From: Bacteroidota bacterium
GTDB lineage: Bacteria; Bacteroidota; Bacteroidia; Cytophagales; UBA9547
DNA: 43,827 nucleotides
Assembly (NCBI GenBank): GCA_004293915.1
Contig: RDZG01000094.1
Coordinates: 1-43,827, forward strand
Reading direction: 5' to 3'
How positions within the stretch are numbered: the first letter of the stretch is position 1; each line of letters starts with the position of its first letter. The notes under the pieces were generated by a model that ran no database searches, was not told where the DNA came from, and saw only the letters and a program-made list of their open reading frames with translations. A program made the translations under genes and the position numbers. Of the stretch, positions 16,933-26,438 are shown piece by piece.

Positions 16933-19900
16933 TTATTTAGCTTCTACTGAAAAACGTGTAGTTATTTTATTTTTTTTACTAACAACTTCTATAAGTTCTT
17001 TTGCTATTTCAAAATTATCGTAAATCTGTTCGTAAAACTGATCTTTGTCTATTTTAAACAAAAAACAATCTTCTTCAGCCAAAACCGAAAACTGATTTTT
17101 ATCTTCTTCAAGTATAAGCGTTTCTCCTATTAATTCATGGTTTGCAATATCATCAATTTTTTCGTTATTAATATTAATCTTACTTGCTGCACCAACCACT
17201 AAAATATATAATGGCGAATCACCATTTGCATCGGAATGTAAAATAATTTCGCCTTTTTTGAATCGTACAACAGAAATTAGTTCAATAAATTCTACTAAAA
17301 TCACACCTGTTACATTCTCAAATGCTTCTAATGATTTGAGATAAAATATTTTTTGAATTCTTCTATTATAGTGATGTTCTTTTGGATGATCAATGGATGG
17401 TAATAATAAATAATCAAGTTCATCTTTTATCAATTCAGTAAGTCTGCCAGAATTTTTATGATAACTAGCCGGATTTTTTGAGTAAATAGCCCAAGCAGCA
17501 ACTTCTCTAATTAACGGATCTGGATTAAATAAATTTGCAGTTAAATCATCACACATAGGTGCTTCTTCCAGATGTCCATAAGCATGCAATGCACAAGCTT
17601 TTGTCCATTTATTTATACTGTTATAATCGCGATTTATAATTTGTTTTAAAACTTCTACTTTATCTAATTTCTGTCTAGGGAAAAAGCTTTGCAAACGCTC
17701 ATTTCGTTCGGCTTGCGTAATATCTTCAAAAAGCGGAAACAAAATAGGTTTCAAATCTTCAGCCAAAAACACATCAAGTAATTCGATTGCATAAACAACT
17801 CCTTCGTTTCCAGATTCAATATTTTCTTTTACTAATTTTATGGCTTGAGGATCATAAATCAAAGCCAAAAGCATATAAATATTTTCGAAATTAAATTCAA
17901 TTTCTTCTTCTAAAGCTATTTTCAAAGGTTTAGCAAACTCATTTTCTGGTATTTCCGTTTGAGCCGCTACTATCCAAGCCGAATTTCCAATATCGGTTTC
18001 AATAGCCGATTTTATTCTGGTTATTTGGTCGTTTTGAGGCTTAAATCCACAATTTGTTAAACACAACAATACATTATTAACAATTTTTTTGTTTGGTAAA
18101 TCTATTTTGTTCCATAACAAAGAAATCACTCTATCACCACCAATTCTGCCATATATTTGAACAATTTTTTCTTGTATTTGCTCAACTTGACCTGTTTTGT
18201 AAAATGCTGCTTCTAGTGCTGGCAAAACTTTTTCGCCAAACGAAATAAGTACCGATGCAGCAGTATTTGTAAAGGTATAAGAACCTAAATATTCTATCAA
18301 AACTGCCCACGTTTCTGGCTTATTTATTTTTGCACATGTCAAAATTGCTTCTTGTCTTACTCTTACTTCGGAATCACGCAAAAGCAACATGATTTGAGGT
18401 AAATACACATCGTTATCAGTTTTCCCAAGCAGATAGCATGCCATTAATCGATCTTCAACTCTTCGAGATTTTACTAAACTATAGGTATAATTTGGTACAA
18501 TTTCTACTGAATCTGTTTCTTTAAGCGAAATGAGTGCTTTTTCTGCGAGTTGTTTTGTAAGAGAATCTGAATGCGTATTTTTTATATTTTTTATCTGGTC
18601 AATGGCTTCAATTGTGTTATTAACTTGGATTCGTTGAATAGCATAGTCCCTAATTTCAGGATTAGAATCGTCATTTATTAATTCTATAAATTTTTGTTTT
18701 GCTAATAATGGTTCTAATTTTTCCATTAATTTCAAGGTATATAAACGAGTAGAACTGCTAGATTTATCAAGTTCTTTTTTCAATACATCTGTAACTTCAT
18801 AATCTTTTGATGTCAAAAACTCATCATTTCCTTTCGAAGCAATTAATGTATTTGTCAAAACTTTTCTATATTCAAAAAACAAACTTATCACTATAAAAAA
18901 GTAAGCCAAACAAATCCCAACTAAGAAATATGAATAAAATATCAAATCAAAAAATTTCATAAACCCAAGTGTCGTCAATAAAATACCAGCCGTAAATGCC
19001 GAAAACTCTTTAAAAAATCCTTCAACTTTGGTTTGAATATCATATCTTGTATTACTACTTAATGGGATAAACAAGGCTTTAACAATTGGATCTTCAAAAG
19101 CTTCCTTAAGCGATTGTAAAAACATTTTGCTCATTGCCAAAAACAAAAAGAATAATATAAAACTACCAGCTTCAGCTGTATATCCAAAAATAGTGCCGAT
19201 TATTGAGGCTAAAAGCGCAAAAACCCCCAAAATAGATGGAATTAAAATTAATGAAACTTTTGGTCCATAGTTTTTGATAGCCCAATCTGCAACGAAAGTT
19301 TGCATCAAAAAGCTAACAACTGTTACTAACCCTCCAAAAACACCCAAAAAACGAGCTAAATCATTGATGTCAGTATATTTTTGGGTTGTTACATTCAAAA
19401 AAGAAAATTCCAAAAATATAGTTGCAACCACAGATGCCAAAAACAACATACAAACCATGCGTATGTATGGTGTTTTAATCATTTCTGTAACACTAGCTTT
19501 TTCTGATTTTACTGCTCTAATTGATGCATTGTTCCCTTTGTTATGATAAGCTTTAACAAACCAAAGCATAAAAACGAAAGCTAAAATGCCACTTAAAAAG
19601 CTAGTAATAAAAAATTTATAAATATCTTGTACATAATCAGAAACAAAAAACACCACGAAAAACGAAATAGCAGTTGCAATCATTTGTCCTTGATCAACAG
19701 TGTTTGTCATGTGTTTTTCTCGTTTTAGCGAAAATGAACGAGAAACTGTGCCATAAAAACAAAGTATAAAAAGTGAGTTTATGGGTCCTAAAAACAAATA
19801 AGACAAAAACTTAAAATAATAAATATTGTAAAATTCAAGTCCAATAAACATAATTGCTGCAACCAATGAAATAAGCAAAAAACAAATCATTGCAAGGGTG

Positions 19901-20142
19901 GTAAACTTTATTTTTCGTTGAAAATAGCCGAATATATAGGTAAAAGTCATACCTGTTATGCCAGAAAAAATAGGTAGAATTGTTAAAAATTCTTTCCCAA
20001 ATGTATCTAGAAAAATAGAACTTGCAGCCACATCATAGCTAACTATAAAAACTCCAATACAAAACGAGTTTGCAAGTAAAAGCAACACTGGGCTTTGCTC
20101 AGATGAATCTATATCTAGAAGTTTTTGTACAAAATTTGCCAT
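16933..20142 (-). CDS. NTT (ATP/ADP translocase)-like membrane protein with HEAT repeats and cNMP-binding-like domain
   Basis: 1069 residues. The first 430 or so form about 12 TM segments and resemble the nucleotide-transporter (NTT/Tlc) or MFS fold, with a conserved-looking block FLGPINSLFILCFYGTVSRS. A middle region (about 440-820) is HEAT-like, for example DDSNPEIRDYAIQRI and RDSEVRVRQEAILTCAKI. The C-terminus (about 940-1050) is a cyclic-nucleotide-binding-type beta-roll (FKKGEIILHSDANGDSPLYI, then IGETLILEED). The phosphate cassette keeps the GE but has KNQFSV where CAP has ERSAWV, so the phosphate-contacting Arg is missing. First gene of the five-gene operon. True transport activity is uncertain; it could be a regulatory membrane protein. 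Confidence 0.8.
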   Translation of the reverse strand: MANFVQKLLDIDSSEQSPVLLLLANSFCIGVFIVSYDVAASSIFLDTFGKEFLTILPIFSGITGMTFTYIFGYFQRKIKFTTLAMICFLLISLVAAIMFIGLEFYNIYYFKFLSYLFLGPINSLFILCFYGTVSRSFSLKREKHMTNTVDQGQMIATAISFFVVFFVSDYVQDIYKFFITSFLSGILAFVFMLWFVKAYHNKGNNASIRAVKSEKASVTEMIKTPYIRMVCMLFLASVVATIFLEFSFLNVTTQKYTDINDLARFLGVFGGLVTVVSFLMQTFVADWAIKNYGPKVSLILIPSILGVFALLASIIGTIFGYTAEAGSFILFFLFLAMSKMFLQSLKEAFEDPIVKALFIPLSSNTRYDIQTKVEGFFKEFSAFTAGILLTTLGFMKFFDLIFYSYFLVGICLAYFFIVISLFFEYRKVLTNTLIASKGNDEFLTSKDYEVTDVLKKELDKSSSSTRLYTLKLMEKLEPLLAKQKFIELINDDSNPEIRDYAIQRIQVNNTIEAIDQIKNIKNTHSDSLTKQLAEKALISLKETDSVEIVPNYTYSLVKSRRVEDRLMACYLLGKTDNDVYLPQIMLLLRDSEVRVRQEAILTCAKINKPETWAVLIEYLGSYTFTNTAASVLISFGEKVLPALEAAFYKTGQVEQIQEKIVQIYGRIGGDRVISLLWNKIDLPNKKIVNNVLLCLTNCGFKPQNDQITRIKSAIETDIGNSAWIVAAQTEIPENEFAKPLKIALEEEIEFNFENIYMLLALIYDPQAIKLVKENIESGNEGVVYAIELLDVFLAEDLKPILFPLFEDITQAERNERLQSFFPRQKLDKVEVLKQIINRDYNSINKWTKACALHAYGHLEEAPMCDDLTANLFNPDPLIREVAAWAIYSKNPASYHKNSGRLTELIKDELDYLLLPSIDHPKEHHYNRRIQKIFYLKSLEAFENVTGVILVEFIELISVVRFKKGEIILHSDANGDSPLYILVVGAASKININNEKIDDIANHELIGETLILEEDKNQFSVLAEEDCFLFKIDKDQFYEQIYDNFEIAKELIEVVSKKNKITTRFSVEAK

Positions 20143-20361
20143 TTACTTATAAGTATGGATTTCATAAATTGTCCGACAAATTAATACATTTTATCGACTA
20201 ATTCTAAAAATATTACACTATTTTTATAGTTGTTTTTAGTTTTTTAGTTTTTTACTAAAAGCTAAAAAGTATTTCACATTTTAAAAAATGTTGATAAGTA
20301 TGTTTATAAAATTAATTTAGAATCAAAAAAAGACAAGTTAAATTAGCAAAAAAAATACAAA

Positions 20362-20820
20362 ATGGCAAGAAATAACTGTCTCAATATCAGTCGTTTATCT
20401 AAATATAATTTTAATTTCATATCAATTGAAGAAATAATTATTTTAGAATACTTACTATCTTATTATCAAAAAAACAATTTAGAGATTGTTGTATTAAATC
20501 GAATTGAAACAGAAACAGGAATAATCAGGAATAAAATAAATAAAGCTATTGAAGAACTAGCTGCAAAGGGCTATATCAGTACAAAAAAACAAAAAATTAA
20601 AACTTCGTTCTCTATTGATTTGGATAAAATTGTTGAAACCCTACCAAAATTAATCAGAAAAGAAAGTAAATTATCTTACCAATATTTTCTGTATATTCAA
20701 AATCCTGGTGCATTTAATAAAAGAAAGCAAAAAAATATTACAGCTAAAAAAGAAGTAAAAGTTGCAAAATCCAAACAAAAAGAAAATCTAGTTGAGGCAA
20801 AACAAATGAGTTTGTTCTAG
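20362..20820 (+). CDS. small winged-helix-like protein ending in a clamp-binding-type motif
   Basis: 152 residues, family not recognised. Residues about 20-95 look like a winged helix: an IEEIIILEYLLSYY helix, LNRIETETGIIRNKINKAIE as a recognition-helix unit, then ELAAKGYISTKKQ as the wing. A lysine-rich linker follows, and the last five residues are QMSLF, matching the QxxLF-type peptide by which proteins bind the DNA sliding clamp (DnaN). It is transcribed divergently from the five-gene operon (219-bp gap) and abuts the tail of the rhodanese-thioredoxin gene with no gap. It could be a repressor of the operon, or a replication- or repair-linked DNA-binding protein. Both ideas are inferences. 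Confidence 0.6.
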   Translation: MARNNCLNISRLSKYNFNFISIEEIIILEYLLSYYQKNNLEIVVLNRIETETGIIRNKINKAIEELAAKGYISTKKQKIKTSFSIDLDKIVETLPKLIRKESKLSYQYFLYIQNPGAFNKRKQKNITAKKEVKVAKSKQKENLVEAKQMSLF

Positions 20821-21513
20821 TTACTTTCCATAAATTTTATTGACTAATTCAGCTTTTTCAACAAAACCAACATTAGACCAATACTCTTTTTGTTCTTTAA
20901 AAATCACAATCGAAGGAAATTTATCTACCCCTAATTTTGTACATAAATCTTTTTCTATATCTACATCAATTCTAACAACTTTTACATTTGTTGAATTTTC
21001 TTTTTCTATTTGATCAATTATAGGTGTCAAACGTTTACAAGGTGGACACCATTTTGCTGTAAAAATAGTCAAAACTGGCAAGTCGGATTTTATCAAATTC
21101 ATAAACTCAACATTTGTCATTCCTTTGTATGAACTCTCTGTTCCAACTGGTTTTTTTTTCGACAACCAATCTCTATAACCTCCTTGCAAATCATAAATTG
21201 TTGCAAATCCATTTTTCGATAATTCCTTTGCTGCCAAAGCACTTCTTCCACCAGAAAAACAATAAATTAAAACTGGTTTTGTTTTATCCAAATATTGAAT
21301 ATTTTCTTTAAATTCTTCTGAATTAAAATCAACATTCATTGCATTTTCGATAGCACCATTTCTAAATTCGTCCAATGTACGGACATCTAAAATTTGAGCA
21401 GTTGGCAAATCTTTTATCTTTTTCTCAAACTGTTTGGGTTGTAATAACTCTATTTTTTGAGAAAAAGTTTCTAAACAAAAGCCTATCAAAACGAATAAAA
21501 CAAATCTTTTCAT
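20821..21513 (-). CDS. exported rhodanese-thioredoxin fusion
   Basis: 230 residues. The signal peptide ends near TFSQK. The rhodanese domain (about 25-120) has ILDVRTLDEF and the active-site loop IYCFSGGRS (C85). The thioredoxin domain (about 130-230) has AKWCPPCKRL (C156 and C159) and the cis-Pro in KFPSIVIF. It is probably periplasmic and involved in disulphide or sulphane-sulphur handling. It follows the coiled-coil gene at 21528 by 14 bp and is likely in one transcript with it. Both active cysteine sites look intact. Confidence 0.9.
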   Translation of the reverse strand: MKRFVLFVLIGFCLETFSQKIELLQPKQFEKKIKDLPTAQILDVRTLDEFRNGAIENAMNVDFNSEEFKENIQYLDKTKPVLIYCFSGGRSALAAKELSKNGFATIYDLQGGYRDWLSKKKPVGTESSYKGMTNVEFMNLIKSDLPVLTIFTAKWCPPCKRLTPIIDQIEKENSTNVKVVRIDVDIEKDLCTKLGVDKFPSIVIFKEQKEYWSNVGFVEKAELVNKIYGK

Positions 21514-21527
21514 TTGAGTTTATAAAA

Positions 21528-22220
21528 TTATTCTACTTTTGATATTTTAGAACGTACAACTTCCACAGAACGTTTCATTTTTTCTACATTTTCTGTAGTT
21601 ATTGCTTGGTTTGCAATGTTAGCAAGACTATCTGATTTTAGTTGAAGATACATTTGCTCTCCTTCTTTAATCTTTTTTTCAAATTTTATTTTTTCGTTTC
21701 TATTTTCTACAATACTATTACGAATATCTTGCCCTTTATCAATCATTTTTTCTTGCTCTCGCACCGAATTTGAAAGTACTTTTTCTGCATCTTTTATTTG
21801 CTCATTAATGTCTGCAATATATTGCTCGAAACCAAAATCATGTAATATTTTTTTAGCTTCCGCAAATGGTTTTGGAGTAGCTTGTGAACTCAAATATTGT
21901 GAACCGTCATCTAGAGTAAACCATACCTTCACGCCTTGTCTTGTAGTTTCTACTTTAGAAATCAATCGCATAGGAACGGTTGAAACTGTTGGCAAAAATG
22001 CCTTTTCGATAGTGTATATTTTATTTTTGTATTTATAACTCCCCCACTCTTTCAGTTTTTTCTCCCAAGCATCTTTAATATTGTCTTCATCTAATTCTAG
22101 ATTAGTCGAAACACCTATTCTACGAATTTCATCAATTTTTTCTTCAGTTTCATTTACTAAAACTTTTTGTCCAAAACTAAATCCAATCGAAATTATTGTT
22201 ATAAATATTACTTTTTTCAT
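21528..22220 (-). CDS. exported coiled-coil protein of unknown function
   Basis: 230 residues. There is a clear signal peptide (KKVIFITIISIGFSFG). The first half after it is mixed alpha/beta, with AWEKKLKEWGSYKYKNKIY and a VKVWFTLDDGSQYLSS strand pair. Residues about 135-230 are a charged helical coiled coil (INEQIKDAEKVLSNSVREQE and following). I do not recognise the family. It lies 36 bp downstream of carA and 14 bp upstream of the rhodanese-thioredoxin gene, all on the minus strand, so these three may be co-transcribed. Confidence 0.7.
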   Translation of the reverse strand: MKKVIFITIISIGFSFGQKVLVNETEEKIDEIRRIGVSTNLELDEDNIKDAWEKKLKEWGSYKYKNKIYTIEKAFLPTVSTVPMRLISKVETTRQGVKVWFTLDDGSQYLSSQATPKPFAEAKKILHDFGFEQYIADINEQIKDAEKVLSNSVREQEKMIDKGQDIRNSIVENRNEKIKFEKKIKEGEQMYLQLKSDSLANIANQAITTENVEKMKRSVEVVRSKISKVE

Positions 22221-22256
22221 TTTTAAAATTAGATGTATAAAGCGAATATATTGAAT

Positions 22257-23354
22257 TTATTGCATTATTTTGATAAAATCGTCAAATAAATACCTCGAAT
22301 CATGCGGTCCGGGACCAGCCTCTGGATGATGTTGTACCGAAAATGCTTTTTTATTTTTTATTCTAATACCTTCAATGGTATCATCATTCAAATTTATATG
22401 AGTAACTTCTACATTTGGATTCTTTTCAATATCCTCTTTTATCACAGAAAAACCATGATTTTGTGATGTAATCTCAGACTTTCCTGTAATTAAATTTTTA
22501 ACAGGTTGATTTAATCCTCTATGTCCGTTATGCATTTTATATGTTCCGATTCCACTTGCTAATGCCAAAATCTGGTGTCCTAAACAAATTCCAAATAACG
22601 GCTTATTTTCAGCTAAAATTTCTTTTACTGTATTTATAGCATAAGTCATAACAGCTGGGTCGCCAGGTCCATTTGAAATAAAATAGCCATTCGGACTCCA
22701 ATTTTTCATTTCAGAATAAGTGGTTTTAGCTGGAAATACTTTACAATATATGCCTCTCGAAGTCATATTATCTAAAATGCTTTTTTTAATTCCTAAATCA
22801 AGAACAGCAACCTTATATTTACTTGATTCGTTTCCATAATAATAAACTTTATCTGTGCTAACTCTGGAAGATAATTCAAGTCCATTCATCGAAGGAACTT
22901 TTTTTAGCTCAGCTTTAAGTTTTTCTACATCTAAAATTTCGGAAGAAATAATGCCGTTCATTGCACCTTTATCTCGAATTAATCTTACTAATCTTCTTGT
23001 GTCAATATTTTCAATTCCAACCACATTGTGTTTTTCAAAGTAGGTTTGCAGCGATAAATCAGACACTTTTCGCGAATAAATATCTGAAAACATATTACAA
23101 ACTAAGCCACTAAATTGTACTTTTCGTGATTCATCTTCTTTTTCAATTGTGCCATAATTACCAATATGTGTTGTGGTATTAATAATAATTTGCCCAGTAT
23201 ACGATGGGTCTGTGTAGATTTCTTGATAACCAGTCATACCTGTATTAAAGCACATTTCGCCAGTAGTTGTACCTTTTACTCCACAACGAAAACCTTCAAA
23301 AACAGAACCTTCTTCGAGTACTAAATATGCTTTTTCTTTATTTATGTATTTCAT
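22257..23354 (-). CDS. carA: carbamoyl-phosphate synthase small (glutaminase) subunit
   Basis: 365 residues, normal length. It hydrolyses glutamine and passes ammonia to CarB for carbamoyl phosphate, used in pyrimidine and arginine synthesis. The N-terminal domain begins YLVLEEGSVFEG and carries FNTGMTGYQE. The C-terminal class I amidotransferase domain shows ISNGPGDP, nucleophile C257 in FGICLGHQ, and H343/E345 in QHHPEAGPGP. carB is not in the window. A TAATTTTG -7 box lies about 43 bp before the start. Confidence 0.96.
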   Translation of the reverse strand: MKYINKEKAYLVLEEGSVFEGFRCGVKGTTTGEMCFNTGMTGYQEIYTDPSYTGQIIINTTTHIGNYGTIEKEDESRKVQFSGLVCNMFSDIYSRKVSDLSLQTYFEKHNVVGIENIDTRRLVRLIRDKGAMNGIISSEILDVEKLKAELKKVPSMNGLELSSRVSTDKVYYYGNESSKYKVAVLDLGIKKSILDNMTSRGIYCKVFPAKTTYSEMKNWSPNGYFISNGPGDPAVMTYAINTVKEILAENKPLFGICLGHQILALASGIGTYKMHNGHRGLNQPVKNLITGKSEITSQNHGFSVIKEDIEKNPNVEVTHINLNDDTIEGIRIKNKKAFSVQHHPEAGPGPHDSRYLFDDFIKIMQ

Positions 23355-23396
23355 TTACTAAAATAACTTTTAAAAGTGGTATATGATTTGGTTTTG

Positions 23397-23404
23397 CAAA
23401 ATTA
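23397..23404 (-). promoter_or_regulatory. -7 box (TAnnTTTG) of carA
   Basis: The minus strand reads TAATTTTG, an exact match to the consensus, about 43 bp before the carA ATG. No convincing -33 element is found. It lies between the ribosomal-operon terminator and carA, so carA has its own promoter. Confidence 0.5.
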
Positions 23405-23451
23405 CAAAATGAAAAATAATTTCTATATTAAATTTAGAATTCATTTTTCAT

Positions 23452-23484
23452 AAAAAAAGGAATTGATTACTCAATTCCTTTTTT
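23452..23484 (-). terminator. Rho-independent terminator of the ribosomal-protein operon
   Basis: A perfect 14-bp inverted repeat (AAAAAAGGAATTGA and its complement) around a 4-base TTAC loop gives a hairpin ending in a T-run on the minus strand. It lies 24 bp past the rplQ stop and before the carA promoter. The A/T flanks make it usable in either direction. Confidence 0.9.
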
Positions 23485-23508
23485 GTATAATGAAATAAAT
23501 ATTTCATA

Positions 23509-23988
23509 TTATTCTTTAACTTCAGTTGCTTCAGTAGAATTGGCATCTGCTGCATCCGATTTTTTAGTTGCAGGTTTACGACTTCTTCTTGTTTTGGCTT
23601 TAGTTTCTTCTGATTTATTAGAATATAATAAATTAAAATCTACCAATTCCATAATACACATATCAGCGTTATCACCCAAACGATTTCCTGTACGTATAAT
23701 ACGCGTGTATCCACCCTGACGTGTAGAAATTTTTTCTGCAACTATTCCGTAAAGTTCTTTTACAGATTCTTTGTTTTGTAAATAAGAAAAAACTGTTCTG
23801 CGAGAAGGAGTTGTATCATCTTTTGATTTTGTCAAAAGCGGTTCAACATATTTTTTTAATTCTTTTGCTTTAGCAACAGTAGTTTCTATTCTTTTTTTAA
23901 GAATCAATGAACTAGCCATATTCATCAACAACGCTTGACGATGTTGAGATGTTCTACCTAAATGATTATCCGTTTTACCGTGTCTCAT
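23509..23988 (-). CDS. rplQ: 50S ribosomal protein L17
   Basis: 159 residues. The core (1-125) carries [20 protein letters not shown] and LMNMASSLI, standard for L17, near the peptide exit tunnel. Residues about 126-159 are an extension rich in Lys, Arg, Thr and Ala ([15 protein letters not shown]) ending acidic, beyond the usual core of about 120 residues. Such tails are common in Bacteroidota ribosomal proteins. It is the last gene of the operon, 2 bp after rpoA, and is followed by a strong terminator. Confidence 0.96.
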   Translation of the reverse strand: MRHGKTDNHLGRTSQHRQALLMNMASSLILKKRIETTVAKAKELKKYVEPLLTKSKDDTTPSRRTVFSYLQNKESVKELYGIVAEKISTRQGGYTRIIRTGNRLGDNADMCIMELVDFNLLYSNKSEETKAKTRRSRKPATKKSDAADANSTEATEVKE

Positions 23989-23990
23989 GA

Positions 23991-24983
23991 TTAATCTTCG
24001 TCTAATTTATATTTCACAACATCCATACCAAAACGGAGATTTTTATCAGATATTAACTGCTCCAATTCTGCCAAAGATTTTTTACCAAAATTTCTAAATT
24101 TCATCATATCAGATACATCAAGTGATGCTAAATCTCCTAATGTTTTGATATCAGCAGCTTTCAAGCAATTGTATGCTCTAACTGATAAATCAAGATCTGC
24201 TAATGACGTTTTGAGGAGTTTACGCATGTGTAAGAACTCTTCGTCTACTGTTTCTACTTCTTCTGCTTTCACACTTTCAAATGTCATTGTCTTGTCAGAG
24301 AACAACATAAAATGTTGAATAAGAATATATGCAGCACCTTTTAGAGCATCTTCAGGATGAATTGAACCATCCGTTTCGATTTCTAAAATTAATTTTTCGT
24401 AATCTGTTTTTTGCTCTACACGAGTATTTTCAATTGAATATTTTACGTTTTTTATAGGCGTAAAAATCGAATCAACTGCAATTAATCCTAATGATTGTTC
24501 GCCAAGTTTATGTTCATCAGATGAAACATAACCTCTACCTTTTTCAACCGTAAGTTCGATATCAAACTTAGTGTTGGGTGCAAAATGGCAAATTTCAAAA
24601 TCAGGGTTCAATATTTGAAAACAAGAAGTACCATCCTGCAACATTCCTGCAGTAAAAACTTCTTTTCCTTTCAATGATAAATGGATTCTATTATCCAACA
24701 TCACATCAGGAGTTTTTTTGAATCTAACTTTTTTAAGATTCAATATAATTTCACTTACATCTTCTTTTACACCATCAAGTGTAGAAAATTCATGTAATAC
24801 ACCTTGAATTTTAATTGTTGTAATGGCATAACCCTCAAGAGAAGAAAGCAAAATTCTTCTAAGTGCATTACCAATAGTAACCCCAAAACCTCTTTCTAAA
24901 GGCTTAAATTCGAAGAAACCTTTAAAGTCGTCTGCTTTTTCCATTACGACTTTGTCGGGCATTTGAAACGCTAATATAGACAT
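23991..24983 (-). CDS. rpoA: RNA polymerase alpha subunit
   Basis: 330 residues, the usual length. The alpha-NTD (about 1-230) dimerises and nucleates core assembly: [19 protein letters not shown] and [16 protein letters not shown]. The alpha-CTD (about 255-325) has the helix-hairpin-helix DNA-binding module [20 protein letters not shown] and [13 protein letters not shown]. Its position between rpsD and rplQ is the conserved alpha-operon order. Confidence 0.98.
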   Translation of the reverse strand: MSILAFQMPDKVVMEKADDFKGFFEFKPLERGFGVTIGNALRRILLSSLEGYAITTIKIQGVLHEFSTLDGVKEDVSEIILNLKKVRFKKTPDVMLDNRIHLSLKGKEVFTAGMLQDGTSCFQILNPDFEICHFAPNTKFDIELTVEKGRGYVSSDEHKLGEQSLGLIAVDSIFTPIKNVKYSIENTRVEQKTDYEKLILEIETDGSIHPEDALKGAAYILIQHFMLFSDKTMTFESVKAEEVETVDEEFLHMRKLLKTSLADLDLSVRAYNCLKAADIKTLGDLASLDVSDMMKFRNFGKKSLAELEQLISDKNLRFGMDVVKYKLDED

Positions 24984-25006
24984 AGTATGTGGTATTAAAT
25001 CAAGGT

Positions 25007-25612
25007 TTATTTAGAGTATAATTCGACAATTAACTGTTCGTTAATGTTTTCTGGAATAGATGGTCTATCAGGATAATTGATAAGTTTACCAATCATCATT
25101 TTAGTATCCCACTCCAACCAATTGAATCTTTTTGAACTACGAGTTGAAAGTGATACAGTAATAGCTTCTAAAGATTTAGATTTTTCGCGAACTGCAATGC
25201 TATCGCCAGGTTTAAGCTGTGCCGAAGGAATATTTAAAACTTCGCCATTAACTAAAATATGTTTATGAGCAACGATTTGACGTGCAGCTCTGCGTGTAGG
25301 AGCAATTCCTAAACGATAAACTGTATTATCTAAACGAGACTCTAAGAATTTTAACAAGTTTTCACCTGTAATACCTTCTTTTCGAGCAGCTAATTCAAAC
25401 GTTTTAGCAAATTGTCTTTCCAATAAACCATAAGTATATTTAGCTTTTTGTTTTTCAGCTAATTGAACTGCATACTCAGATTTTTTTCCTCTTTTACCTT
25501 TACCATGTTGTCCTGGAGCATAGTTTTTCTTTTGAAGAGCTTTGCTGTGACCCATAATTGGTTCACCAAATTTTCTTGAAATTCTAGTTTTGGGACCTGT
25601 ATATCTTGCCAT
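25007..25612 (-). CDS. rpsD: 30S ribosomal protein S4
   Basis: 201 residues. It begins [19 protein letters not shown] and has the S4 RNA-binding domain ([20 protein letters not shown] then [17 protein letters not shown]). It is a primary 16S rRNA binder. It lies between rpsK (29 bp) and rpoA (23 bp). The N-terminal zinc-type cysteines of some S4 proteins are absent. Confidence 0.97.
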   Translation of the reverse strand: MARYTGPKTRISRKFGEPIMGHSKALQKKNYAPGQHGKGKRGKKSEYAVQLAEKQKAKYTYGLLERQFAKTFELAARKEGITGENLLKFLESRLDNTVYRLGIAPTRRAARQIVAHKHILVNGEVLNIPSAQLKPGDSIAVREKSKSLEAITVSLSTRSSKRFNWLEWDTKMMIGKLINYPDRPSIPENINEQLIVELYSK

Positions 25613-25641
25613 TTCTTGACTAAATTATTGCGATTTAATTA

Positions 25642-26034
25642 CTAAACTCTTCTTTTCTTCGGTGGACGACATCCATTGTGAGGAATAGGAGTAATATCTT
25701 TAATTGTTGTTACCTCTATACCTGTATTTTGTATCGTTCTGATTGCTGACTCTCTGCCAGAACCTGGACCTTTTACAAAAACTTCAGCTTTGCGCATTCC
25801 TAACTCAAACGCTACTTGAGCACAACTTGATGCTGCCAACTGAGCTGCATAAGGTGTATTTTTTTTAGAACCTTTGAATCCCATTTTACCAGCAGAACCC
25901 CAAGATATTACTTGTCCATTGGTGTTTGTGATAGAAATTATAATATTATTGAAAGAAGCTTGAATATGAACCTGACCTACTGGTTCAACAACTACTACTC
26001 TTTTTTTCGATTTATCTTTTTTCTTCTGAGCCAT
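25642..26034 (-). CDS. rpsK: 30S ribosomal protein S11
   Basis: 130 residues. A basic N-terminus (KKKDKSKKR) is followed by the S11 core: [48 protein letters not shown], and the invariant end [16 protein letters not shown]. It forms part of the 30S platform. Neighbours are rpsM (15 bp upstream) and rpsD (29 bp downstream). Confidence 0.97.
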   Translation of the reverse strand: MAQKKKDKSKKRVVVVEPVGQVHIQASFNNIIISITNTNGQVISWGSAGKMGFKGSKKNTPYAAQLAASSCAQVAFELGMRKAEVFVKGPGSGRESAIRTIQNTGIEVTTIKDITPIPHNGCRPPKKRRV

Positions 26035-26049
26035 ATCTCTTTTTAATTA

Positions 26050-26427
26050 CTATTTAGTAGCTTTTTTCTTGTTAGCAACTGTTTTTCTCTTACCTTTTCT
26101 TGTACGAGAGTTATTTTTAGTACGCTGACCACGAACAGGAAGACCTTTTCTATGTCTTAATCCACGATAGCTACCAATATCCATAAGTCTTTTTATAGAG
26201 AGTTGAACTTCAGATTTTAAAACACCTTCGGTTTTATGTTCTGTAGAGATAATGTTACGAATTGCATTCGCCTCATCTTCAGTCCATTCTTTAACTTTTT
26301 TCAAAAGGCTAACTCCAGCCTTTGCTAAAATATCTTTGGATGCACTTCTACCTATACCATATATGTAGGTTAAAGAAATTTCTCCTCTTTTGTTATCGGG
26401 TATGTCTACACCAGCTATCCTTGCCAT
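26050..26427 (-). CDS. rpsM: 30S ribosomal protein S13
   Basis: 125 residues. It begins [19 protein letters not shown], has the helix-two-turn-helix [14 protein letters not shown], and ends in the basic tail [20 protein letters not shown] that contacts tRNA and the 30S head. It is 11 bp after rpmJ. Confidence 0.97.
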   Translation of the reverse strand: MARIAGVDIPDNKRGEISLTYIYGIGRSASKDILAKAGVSLLKKVKEWTEDEANAIRNIISTEHKTEGVLKSEVQLSIKRLMDIGSYRGLRHRKGLPVRGQRTKNNSRTRKGKRKTVANKKKATK

Positions 26428-26438
26428 AAATCAGATTA

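Noticed and set aside
20143-20361. Promoter search between the five-gene operon and the winged-helix gene
   Set aside because: The nearest candidate, TTAATTTG on the minus strand, has one mismatch and no -33 element; I did not annotate it.
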